Shown piece after piece: positions 25,974 through 33,284 of a stretch of DNA of 64,000 bases. The position numbers and the translations under genes were made by a program. Numbering within the stretch: the stretch's first letter is position 1; each line of letters opens with the position of its first letter. This stretch comes from RUG023 sp900315435 (GTDB taxonomy: Bacteria > Spirochaetota > Spirochaetia > Sphaerochaetales > Sphaerochaetaceae). The stretch is taken from the NCBI GenBank assembly GCA_902788205.1, contig CADAJJ010000001.1:62001-126000 (forward strand), in the 5' to 3' direction. The notes below the pieces were generated by a model, which saw nothing but the letters and a program-made list of their open reading frames with translations, was not told the origin of the DNA and made no database searches.

Positions 25974-27065
25974 TCAAAGGAAACGCCGCAGCAACGATTG
26001 GGAGGCCAAGACGAAGAGCGGGGTAATCGCCATCGGCAGCAGCATGCCCGCCACGGGACCCACCACCCCTTGCCTGGCGAGGATCAGCGACATCATCTGC
26101 ACCACATAGTAGACCACCGCGAGACAAAGGGAAAGGATGATGGTGAAAAGCAGCACGTTCTTCTTGAACCGGTAGTTCATCGTGCAGGCGATGAAGAGCA
26201 TGACCAGTGGAGCCAGGCAGCCCAACATCCGTTGGCTGAAATCCACCGCATAGCTCTGCCATTGGGCGTGGTCGAGTTTCTGCATGCGCGCAAGGAACTT
26301 CCTGGCGACCGGAATGGACATGGTCTTGATGTCGGAACTGTTGTCCTTGAGCAACTGTGGCTCCAACGTGAGCCGGTCGATGGTATAGGTGTCATGGTGC
26401 TCGCGCTCCACCGCCATGGTTTCCATGTCGACCTGGATGCTATCGACATCCCGAAGCAGCCAGCTTCCATCATCCTGATACGTGGCGCTACGGGCATCCA
26501 CTCTTCCCTGCAGCTGGTGACGCGCATCCAAAAGCACCACGGCGACCCGGTCGGCCCTTCTGCGTTCGTCAGTGTAGCGGGCCGCATGGAAGACATAGCC
26601 CTGCTCCCAATCGCCCAGCGTGATTTCCTTTTTGTCCCGGGTACTGTTGACCCCGATGATTTCCGTCTGCACCTGGCTGAGGACATGCTGGGCCGGGATA
26701 TCCCACCACTCCTGGACGGCAAACTGCAGGATACAACAAAGGATACCGGCCAGCAGGACAGGAAAGACCAGCCGACGCTGGCTGTAGGTGGCGTTGTACA
26801 GGCAGATCAGCTCATTGTTTGCCGACAGCTGGCTGAAGGTATAGGCTGCCGCAAAGAGCAGCGCGGGAGCGAAGACAAGGACTATCGACGAGGGGACGTA
26901 GAGCACCGCCAGCCGAAGCAGGTCCTTCAGGGGCGTCTGGTTGCGCAGGAAGGCGTCCAGGTGCTGGAACATCTGTACCGACACCAGCATCAACGTGCAC
27001 AGCGCCGTAGTGCCTGCCGCAGTCTTCACGAGAGTGCCGAGGATGTACTGGTCCACTTTTCTCAT
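25974..27065 (-). CDS. lptG: LptF/LptG (YjgP/YjgQ) family permease, second copy
   Basis: Predicted membrane subunit of an LPS-transport type ABC exporter. A 363-residue protein with the family N-terminus RKVDQYILGTLVKTAAGTTALCTLML, helices at both ends (the last three near FKKNVLLFTIILSLCLAVVYYVVQ) and a periplasmic beta-jellyroll in between. The ATG at 27065 overlaps the stop of the previous paralogue (ATGA). Assigned as LptG because it is the second of the pair; the F/G assignment is by position only. Whether this cell has LPS cannot be seen here. Confidence 0.85.
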   Translation of the reverse strand: MRKVDQYILGTLVKTAAGTTALCTLMLVSVQMFQHLDAFLRNQTPLKDLLRLAVLYVPSSIVLVFAPALLFAAAYTFSQLSANNELICLYNATYSQRRLVFPVLLAGILCCILQFAVQEWWDIPAQHVLSQVQTEIIGVNSTRDKKEITLGDWEQGYVFHAARYTDERRRADRVAVVLLDARHQLQGRVDARSATYQDDGSWLLRDVDSIQVDMETMAVEREHHDTYTIDRLTLEPQLLKDNSSDIKTMSIPVARKFLARMQKLDHAQWQSYAVDFSQRMLGCLAPLVMLFIACTMNYRFKKNVLLFTIILSLCLAVVYYVVQMMSLILARQGVVGPVAGMLLPMAITPLFVLASQSLLRRFL

Positions 27066-28288
27066 TTCGGCATCCTCCACAGGGCGACCAGTCCCGCAAG
27101 ACTCATGACCACGTCGGGCACCCACATCAGGAACAGCGGATTGACCGGCGTGCGGTAGATGTTGATCTGGGCGAAAAAGAGCAGGTACCAGTAGGCTACC
27201 GCGCTGAGCATTGCCACTCCAAAGCCGATCAGACGGCCGTGCCTGACATGCAGGTATGCCAATGGAAATGTCAGGAAGACCAAAAGGAAACAGGCCATGC
27301 TGAGGGCAAGCTTCTTCTGTTTCTCTGCCCGGTAGTACTGCAGGTAGAAGACAATCGGGGGATGGGAGCGGAGTTCGTCAATCTGGTCGAGAGCCTGGTT
27401 GTAGGCGGAAGGACTGTCGGCCTGACGGGCGGTATCATACAGCCTGCGCATCGTCTGGTCGTTCTTCTCCCAATCCTGCTCGAGGGCGATTCTCCGTTGG
27501 CTGATCCGATTGTTCAACTCGTGGATTGGAAGCTGGCTCGGGGTCGTGGTGGCGACCTCAGGAACCTGCTGCGAGAAATCCAGGTAGAAAATGGCGCGGT
27601 CGGCTTTTGCGAGGTTCAGCGAATCGTCGCCCGATGTACTGGCAAGCAAGGAGGCGTCATCCAGATCGAGGGCATAGATGAAGCGCAGGGGATCGACCAT
27701 GGAAACCGATGCGCTGGGGGCGCTGACCACCTGCTTTTGTCCAGCCGAGTCGAAGAGCACCAGGTCGTCGACCGAATTGCCGCTGGCGAGCCCGTTCGCC
27801 AGTACCTGGTTGCCGATTGAATTGGAGCCATAGCTGGTGATTTCCAGCGTCGGTAGCTTCCGCATCAGTTCCATGTAGAGGTGGCGGTATCGGTTATGGC
27901 TTTCGGGCAGGACGACATCTGCGGTCAGGAAGGTAATCAGGGAAACCACCAAGGAACAGGCAAGAATCGGGCGGAACACGTGCCGGAGGCTGATGCCGCT
28001 GGAGCGAAGCGCGAGGATTTCGTTGTTGGCGGAGAAATCCCCGAGGACCATGGCGCTTGCCGTCAGGCTGCTGAAGGGAAAGGTGTAGAGCAGGAACTGG
28101 GGGATCGCCAGGGTGACCAGCTTGAGGACGCTCAGGAGCGAGACGTTCTTCACCAGGATGCGCTGGGCGATCAGCAGGATCTGGTTCACGAAGAAAATGA
28201 AGAAAAAAAAGATGAAGGCGACGGCAAAATTCGCCAGATAGGAGCGTCCCACATAGGACGATACCAACGAGTAGCGGCTTCTTGCCAT
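27062..28288 (-). CDS. lptF: LptF/LptG (YjgP/YjgQ) family permease, first copy
   Basis: Partner of the neighbouring permease, together forming the inner-membrane part of an LPS-type extractor. A 408-residue protein starting with a membrane helix (YLANFAVAFIFFFFIFFVNQILL), a conserved LPQFLLYTFPFSSLTASAMVLGDFSANNE region, a central periplasmic domain, and three C-terminal helices ending VVMSLAGLVALWRMPK. The family motif S-NNEILALRSSGIS is well kept. It lies six bases after dut. Confidence 0.85.
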   Translation of the reverse strand: MARSRYSLVSSYVGRSYLANFAVAFIFFFFIFFVNQILLIAQRILVKNVSLLSVLKLVTLAIPQFLLYTFPFSSLTASAMVLGDFSANNEILALRSSGISLRHVFRPILACSLVVSLITFLTADVVLPESHNRYRHLYMELMRKLPTLEITSYGSNSIGNQVLANGLASGNSVDDLVLFDSAGQKQVVSAPSASVSMVDPLRFIYALDLDDASLLASTSGDDSLNLAKADRAIFYLDFSQQVPEVATTTPSQLPIHELNNRISQRRIALEQDWEKNDQTMRRLYDTARQADSPSAYNQALDQIDELRSHPPIVFYLQYYRAEKQKKLALSMACFLLVFLTFPLAYLHVRHGRLIGFGVAMLSAVAYWYLLFFAQINIYRTPVNPLFLMWVPDVVMSLAGLVALWRMPK

Positions 28289-28294
28289 GGCTGC

Positions 28295-28729
28295 CTACAC
28301 CCCCGTCGATCCGAATCCTCCCCCACCACGCTCGGTCTCGTCAAGACTCTCACAAAGCTGGAAGGTGGGCTGTTCGTACCGGCAAAACACCATCTGGGCG
28401 ATCCGGTCGCCAGGCTTGATGATGAAGTCCTCGCTGCCGAGGTTGACCAGGATGACCTGGACCTCGCCGCGATAATCGCTGTCAATGGTTCCTGGAGCGT
28501 TCAGGACGGTGACGCCCTTCTTGATGGCAAGACCGCTGCGAGGCCGGACCTGCGCCTCGACCCCCTGCGGAAGGGCCATGGCAAGACCGGTAGGAACCAG
28601 AGCCCGCTGCATCGGCTTCAGGACCAGGTCGTGGCCGGTGCAGGCTGTAAGGTCACAGCCTGCACTGCCGACTGTCGCATAGACAGGGAGTTTCGCTCCC
28701 TGCCGTACGACTTGGAAACGTACCGTCAT
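28295..28729 (-). CDS. dut: dUTP diphosphatase
   Basis: Hydrolyses dUTP to dUMP, preventing uracil in DNA. The 144-residue protein has all five trimeric dUTPase motifs: SAGCDLTA, RPRSGLAIKKG, GTIDSDYRGEV, GDRIAQMVF and the glycine-rich C-terminal arm ERGGGGFGSTG. Its start overlaps the pnp stop (ATGA), so it is translated together with pnp. Confidence 0.97.
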   Translation of the reverse strand: MTVRFQVVRQGAKLPVYATVGSAGCDLTACTGHDLVLKPMQRALVPTGLAMALPQGVEAQVRPRSGLAIKKGVTVLNAPGTIDSDYRGEVQVILVNLGSEDFIIKPGDRIAQMVFCRYEQPTFQLCESLDETERGGGGFGSTGV

Positions 28730-30837
28730 TTGTTCTTCTGTGCATCGAGCGCGTCGATGTAGGAAAGGTTCAGACGGTTCTGGCGGTCGATCTCGATCAG
28801 CTTCACGGGAATCTGGTCGCCGACATGCAGGACATCCTCCACGTGCTCCACTCTCTTGTGGGAGAGTTTGGAGATGTGGCAGAGTCCTTCCTTGCCAGGG
28901 AGGATTTCGATGAAGGCGCCGAAGTCCATGATACGCTTGACCGTACCCTGATAGATCTTGCCGACCTCGGGTTCCTCGACAATCGAGTTGACCAGTTCCT
29001 TCGCCTTCTGGGCGGAAGCGCCGTTGGGTCCGTAGATCGTCACGGTTCCATCATCGTCGATGTTGACCTCGGCTCCACTCTGCTGGGCGATTGCCTTGAT
29101 GGTCTTTCCACCGGTACCGATGACGGCGCCGATCTTCTCCTCGTCAACCTTCATGGTCAGGATCTTCGGAGCGTAGGGGCTCACTTCCTTCCTCGGCTCG
29201 GCCAGGCACTGCTTCATGATGCCAAGGATGTGGAGACGGCCGACACGGGCTTGCTCCAGCGCCTGATGCATCAGTTCCGGAGTGACGCCTGCGATCTTGA
29301 TATCCATCTGGAATGCGGTGATGCCCTTCTCGGTACCTGCGACCTTGAAGTCCATGTCTCCCATGTGGTCTTCCTCGCCGCAGATGTCGCTGAGGATCTT
29401 GTAGCGCTCATAGTGCTCGCCCTCGGTGATCAGGCCCATGGCGATGCCGGCAACCGGGGCCTCGATGGGGACGCCGGCGTCCATCAAGCTCAGACAGCCG
29501 CCACAAATGGAAGCCTGGGAGGAGGAGCCGTTGCTCTCCATGATGTCGCTGACGACACGCGTGGTGTACGGGAACTTCTCCTTGCTCGGCATGACTGCGA
29601 AAAGAGCGCGCTGGGCGAGGTGTCCATGTCCGATTTCGCGGCGGCCGGTGGTAAGTCTTCCGGTCTCGCCGACACAGAACGGCGGGAAGTTGTAGTGCAG
29701 CATGAAGTTGCTGTAGCTCTTCTCTCCGTCGATGTCGTCGAACATCTGCTCGTCGCTGGCGGTGCCGAGCGTGGTGGTGGCAAGGCTCTGGGTCTCGCCT
29801 CTGGTGAACAGGGCCGAGCCATGGGCTCTCTGCAGCACACCGACCTCGCAGGTGATCGGGCGGATCTCATCGAGCTTTCTGCCGTCGATGCGGATGTCGC
29901 GGTTCAGGATGCCATCGCGCAGCGTGTCCCTCTCCAGGTCGTCGCACATCAGTCCGACAGCCTCCAGACGTTTCGGGTCGTCCCCGATCAGCTCTGCGTA
30001 GGTTTCCTTCATCTTGGCCTTGACAGCCTCGATGGCCTCAAAGCGGGCCTGCTTGCCCTTGGTGTAGGTCGCCTCCTTGATCAGCGGCCGGGCCTCGTTC
30101 CTGATCGGCTCGAGCCAGCTGTTGTCGGTAGTATCCTCGAAAACCGGCAACTTGGCTTTTCCTGCAAGCTCCTGCAGCTTGGTCTGCAGCTCGCACAGCT
30201 CACGGATGACCGGCTCTGCGGCGTTGATCGCGTCGATCATGGTCTGCTCGCTGACCTGCTTGGCGCCACCTTCGACCATGGTGATGCCGTCATGGGTTCC
30301 GGCGACAACGATGTCCATCTTGCTGTTGTCAATCTGGCTGAAAGTCGGGTTGATCACGTACTTGCCGTCCACCAGGGCGACACGCACGGCGGCAATCGGC
30401 CCGTTGAAGGGGATGTCGCTGATGGTCACTGCGGCGCTGGCGGCGATGATGGCCACGATGTCCGGAGTATTGTTCTGGTCGGCGGAGACGACGGTCGGGA
30501 CAACCTGGATCTCACGGCCGAAGGCCTTGTCGAAGAGCGGGCGCATAGGACGGTCGATCAGACGGGAAACGAGAATCTCCTTGTCCTTGGGCTTGCCTTC
30601 CCTCTTCATGAAACCGCCAGGAATCTTGCCGGCGGCGTAATAGCGCTCGTTGTATTCCACGGAAAGCGGAACGTAATCAAGCGGCTCGGTCGGTGCAGCA
30701 CCGCAGCAGACGGTCGCGATGACGGCGCAACCGGCATACGTGGCGAACACTGCTCCATTGGCTTGCTTGGCGATACGGCCAGTCTCTAGGACGAGGTCGT
30801 TGCCGCCAATCTTCATTGATACTTTCTGTACACTCAT
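28726..30837 (-). CDS. pnp: Polynucleotide phosphorylase
   Basis: 3'-to-5' exoribonuclease using phosphate, central to mRNA decay. The 703-residue protein has two RNase PH domains (the first around GKIPGGFMKREGKPKDKEILVSR read in pieces, the second with RREIGHGHLAQRAL), then a KH domain (DEEKIGAVIGTGGKTIKAI) near 560 and an S1 domain (GTVKRIMDFGAFIEILPGKEGLCHIS) near 625. AGGAAAAC precedes the ATG. It follows rpsO and its terminator, the usual rpsO-pnp order, and overlaps dut. Confidence 0.98.
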   Translation of the reverse strand: MSVQKVSMKIGGNDLVLETGRIAKQANGAVFATYAGCAVIATVCCGAAPTEPLDYVPLSVEYNERYYAAGKIPGGFMKREGKPKDKEILVSRLIDRPMRPLFDKAFGREIQVVPTVVSADQNNTPDIVAIIAASAAVTISDIPFNGPIAAVRVALVDGKYVINPTFSQIDNSKMDIVVAGTHDGITMVEGGAKQVSEQTMIDAINAAEPVIRELCELQTKLQELAGKAKLPVFEDTTDNSWLEPIRNEARPLIKEATYTKGKQARFEAIEAVKAKMKETYAELIGDDPKRLEAVGLMCDDLERDTLRDGILNRDIRIDGRKLDEIRPITCEVGVLQRAHGSALFTRGETQSLATTTLGTASDEQMFDDIDGEKSYSNFMLHYNFPPFCVGETGRLTTGRREIGHGHLAQRALFAVMPSKEKFPYTTRVVSDIMESNGSSSQASICGGCLSLMDAGVPIEAPVAGIAMGLITEGEHYERYKILSDICGEEDHMGDMDFKVAGTEKGITAFQMDIKIAGVTPELMHQALEQARVGRLHILGIMKQCLAEPRKEVSPYAPKILTMKVDEEKIGAVIGTGGKTIKAIAQQSGAEVNIDDDGTVTIYGPNGASAQKAKELVNSIVEEPEVGKIYQGTVKRIMDFGAFIEILPGKEGLCHISKLSHKRVEHVEDVLHVGDQIPVKLIEIDRQNRLNLSYIDALDAQKNK

Positions 30838-30897
30838 TTTGTTTTCCTGTTTCCTATTTCGTTCTTTCGTTCTTTTTGTTCTTTTCCGGCGGTCATA

Positions 30898-30934
30898 TAA
30901 AAAGCTCCTGGCTATTGGTTGTGATAGCCGGAGC
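30898..30934 (-). terminator. Intrinsic terminator of rpsO
   Basis: A ten-base-pair stem with one bulge (30904-30914 with 30925-30934) around a ten-base loop, followed on the reverse strand by TTTTTA. It separates rpsO from pnp and would allow independent pnp levels. Confidence 0.8.
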
Positions 30935-30976
30935 CTTCTCGTATGACCGCCTTATTCCCATCTGTGGCGCAAAAGC

Positions 30977-31243
30977 TTATTTGCGGAGGCCAAGATCCTG
31001 CACGAGCTTGCGGTACCCTTCCAGATCGGTCCTCTGCATGTAGCCAAGCAGTCTCTTTCTCTGTCCAACCAGAGTGAGCAGGCCTCTCTTGCCGTTGGTA
31101 TCCTTCGGGTTTCTCTTGAAGTGCTCGGTAAGGTCGTTGATGCGTGCAGTCAGCAACGCAACCTGGACGGCGGTCGAACCGGTATTCTTCTCATTACCGC
31201 CGAATTTGGCGATAATCTCTTCTTTCTGTTCCTTCGTAATCAT
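30977..31243 (-). CDS. rpsO: 30S ribosomal protein S15
   Basis: Primary 16S rRNA-binding protein that nucleates the central domain of the small subunit. The 88-residue product has the family's normal length and the blocks GSTAVQVALLTARINDLTEHF and LLTLVGQRKRLLGYMQRTD. Its ATG overlaps the ribF stop codon (ATGA), so translation is coupled. It is the last gene of the rimP operon before a terminator. Confidence 0.97.
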   Translation of the reverse strand: MITKEQKEEIIAKFGGNEKNTGSTAVQVALLTARINDLTEHFKRNPKDTNGKRGLLTLVGQRKRLLGYMQRTDLEGYRKLVQDLGLRK

Positions 31244-32061
31244 GTGCCATACCTCTGTATCAGATAGAGTTGTTCGATATCCACGGGAAAAACGTCCACC
31301 CGTTCCGCTTGCAGGACGATATCCGTTGTGGTCAACCGCGCCACGACAGGAATCCTCGTTCCATCGGCAGTCAGGGCCTGAGCAACATACGTGCCACAAG
31401 GTGGCAGAAGCTGTTCAAGTTTCTCGAGAGGATACCACAGGCATCCATCCCGGTTTTCGGGGGCAGCGCCCCTGAGGTCCAGGCTGTAGTACCTGCCGAG
31501 CATCTTCTCCACCAGGGGAAGATCGCCCGTTTTGAGTGTGTTACGGACCAAGGAGCTGCTCACCCGTTCTCCACTGTCCAACCGGACGTAGGGAGGAATC
31601 AGAAGCTTGTTCCCGGGACCGCGTCGGTTCAGGTATTCCTGCAGCTGTTCGGGACCGGCACACGAAGCCGGAGTACCGCAGCGGAAATCGACACCGACAA
31701 CTATCCCCTTCACCGTACAAATCGTACCGAGAAGGTTCAAGAACTCAACACCAGTGAGTTTACTGAAATCGGAAGAAAAGTCAATGACAACCAGGTAATC
31801 AACCCCCAATTCAGCAAGAAATTGCCGTTTCTGGACCTGACTCATCAGCAAGGGGGCTTTCTCCCCTGCCGGAACCTTCGGATTCCGGTTGAAGGTGACC
31901 ACCATGCTCTTCCATCCGTTGCGGTGGGCGTACGTGACGCAGGTGGTGATGATTTCCTGGTGTCCGCGGTGCACTCCATCGAAGACGCCGATGGAGCAGA
32001 CCATGGGTACCGCGCTCAAGGTGCCGCTTTCCACCAGGTGCTGGAAATCATCCGTTTGCAT
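31240..32061 (-). CDS. ribF: FMN adenylyltransferase (RibF-type), riboflavin kinase half eroded
   Basis: Makes FAD from FMN and ATP. The 273-residue protein has the nucleotidyltransferase HxGH site in IGVFDGVHRGHQEII and the second motif RVSSSLVRNTL. In a bifunctional RibF the C-terminal half opens with a GRxxGFPTAN-like motif and carries the kinase active site; here that stretch reads LGRYYSLDLRGAAPENRDGCLWYPLE and lacks it, and the C-terminal part is divergent and short. The protein may therefore be only an FAD synthetase. The ATG at 32061 overlaps truB by 14 bases. Confidence 0.85.
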   Translation of the reverse strand: MQTDDFQHLVESGTLSAVPMVCSIGVFDGVHRGHQEIITTCVTYAHRNGWKSMVVTFNRNPKVPAGEKAPLLMSQVQKRQFLAELGVDYLVVIDFSSDFSKLTGVEFLNLLGTICTVKGIVVGVDFRCGTPASCAGPEQLQEYLNRRGPGNKLLIPPYVRLDSGERVSSSLVRNTLKTGDLPLVEKMLGRYYSLDLRGAAPENRDGCLWYPLEKLEQLLPPCGTYVAQALTADGTRIPVVARLTTTDIVLQAERVDVFPVDIEQLYLIQRYGT

Positions 32062-32938
32062 GTAGTTCCTCCGGGACGTGGCAGATGATGCGCCGTTTTG
32101 CAAGGTCGACGACCCAGCGCAGATATCCACCCGCGTAGACGGCACCGTAGGAGATGGATCGCTTTCCATCGACGGGAACCAGCCGGTCGCTGCACTTGCC
32201 GTGTTCCATCATCCGTATGTCCTCGTACGCGACTTCCATTTTGCCCACGTGGGGCAGGCGAAGCAAGTACTCTCCGGTGCGGTTGAAAGCAGCGGAAAGG
32301 CCTTCCCTGTCGTCGCAACCGACCGCCTCGTCTACCGAATACGGTCCGAGGCTGATCCGACGGAGCATGGTGACCATGCCGCAGGATCCCATCGCCCCAG
32401 CCAGGTCCCTGGCTATCGAGCGGATGTAGGTGCCCTTGCTGACGGTGATGCGTGCCTTCATGGTGTGGGCATCGGCCTCGGTCACCAGAAAGTCGTGGAT
32501 GGTCACCGTGCGGTGAGGCATTTCCACGCTCTTTCCCCGGCGCATCAGCTTGCTGGCCCGCTCCCCTCCGACATGTACCGCCGAATAGAGCGGAGGTGTC
32601 TGGTCGATTTCCCCGAGGAACTGGCTCCTGATGACCTCTTCCAGCCGTGACGGGTCGATACCCTCGCCCCTCTGGACGATGGTTCCATCCGGATCGAGGG
32701 TGTCGGTCTCCACGCCAAAGCGGAAGGTGGCCTCATAGCTCTTGTCCAGTTCGGAGAACACTTGGTTCAAATGGGTCATGCTGCCTGTCAAAACGACAAG
32801 CAGGCCAGAAGCGAACTTGTCGAGAGTCCCGATGTGGCCTGCTTTCGGATCGATGCACCGTTTCGTCTCCCTCAGGGCGGCGAAACTGGTGATTCCCGGT
32901 TTCTTGTCGATCAACAGAATCGATGCGTTAGTTCCCAT
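32048..32938 (-). CDS. truB: tRNA pseudouridine-55 synthase
   Basis: Makes pseudouridine 55 in the T-loop of tRNAs. A 296-residue protein with the catalytic motif GHIGTLDKFASGLLVV (the aspartate is the nucleophile), preceded by ILLIDKKPGITSF, and later DQTPPLYSAVHVGGERASKL. The C-terminus carries a PUA-like segment. The ATG at 32938 fits the family N-terminus and overlaps rbfA by 11 bases; no clear ribosome site is visible, so coupling to rbfA is likely. Confidence 0.95.
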   Translation of the reverse strand: MGTNASILLIDKKPGITSFAALRETKRCIDPKAGHIGTLDKFASGLLVVLTGSMTHLNQVFSELDKSYEATFRFGVETDTLDPDGTIVQRGEGIDPSRLEEVIRSQFLGEIDQTPPLYSAVHVGGERASKLMRRGKSVEMPHRTVTIHDFLVTEADAHTMKARITVSKGTYIRSIARDLAGAMGSCGMVTMLRRISLGPYSVDEAVGCDDREGLSAAFNRTGEYLLRLPHVGKMEVAYEDIRMMEHGKCSDRLVPVDGKRSISYGAVYAGGYLRWVVDLAKRRIICHVPEELHANG

Positions 32939-33284
32939 GCTTGGAGAGCGAATCGAGGAGCCGATCCATTTTCTCCCCCTCCTGGAACCCGACATCGCGC
33001 TTGAAAGTCAGCACCGGTGTGTTCTTTGTCCGCATGAAGGCTCCCAGACGCTTTTGGATGAAACCACGGGCACTCTGAAGGGCTTGGACGCATTTCTCCA
33101 CCTTCTCCTCGTCAAAGGGCGCGGAAACATAGACGGTGGCGTAGGCGTTGTCGGTCGAGAGGACCACACGCGTGACACTCGTCAACGAGGAGAGGTCATG
33201 GTGTTTGATATCCCCGTTGACGATCATCATGCTGATGCCTTCGCTGATCTTCGCTTCAAGGCGTTGCTGGCTGTACTGGCTCAC
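32928..33284 (-). CDS. rbfA: 30S ribosome-binding factor A
   Basis: Assists maturation of the 16S rRNA 5' end. The 118-residue KH-like protein shows QRLEAKISEGISMMI at the start and VTRVVLSTDNAYATVYVSA, the conserved beta-hairpin. Its start overlaps the infB stop (ATGA), and infB-rbfA-truB is a classical order. Confidence 0.94.
   Translation of the reverse strand: MSQYSQQRLEAKISEGISMMIVNGDIKHHDLSSLTSVTRVVLSTDNAYATVYVSAPFDEEKVEKCVQALQSARGFIQKRLGAFMRTKNTPVLTFKRDVGFQEGEKMDRLLDSLSKHGN

Noticed and set aside
28825..30789. A 654-codon forward frame antisense to pnp
   Set aside because: Shadow of a confidently identified gene; composition rich in Leu, Asp, Val and His from reversed codons.
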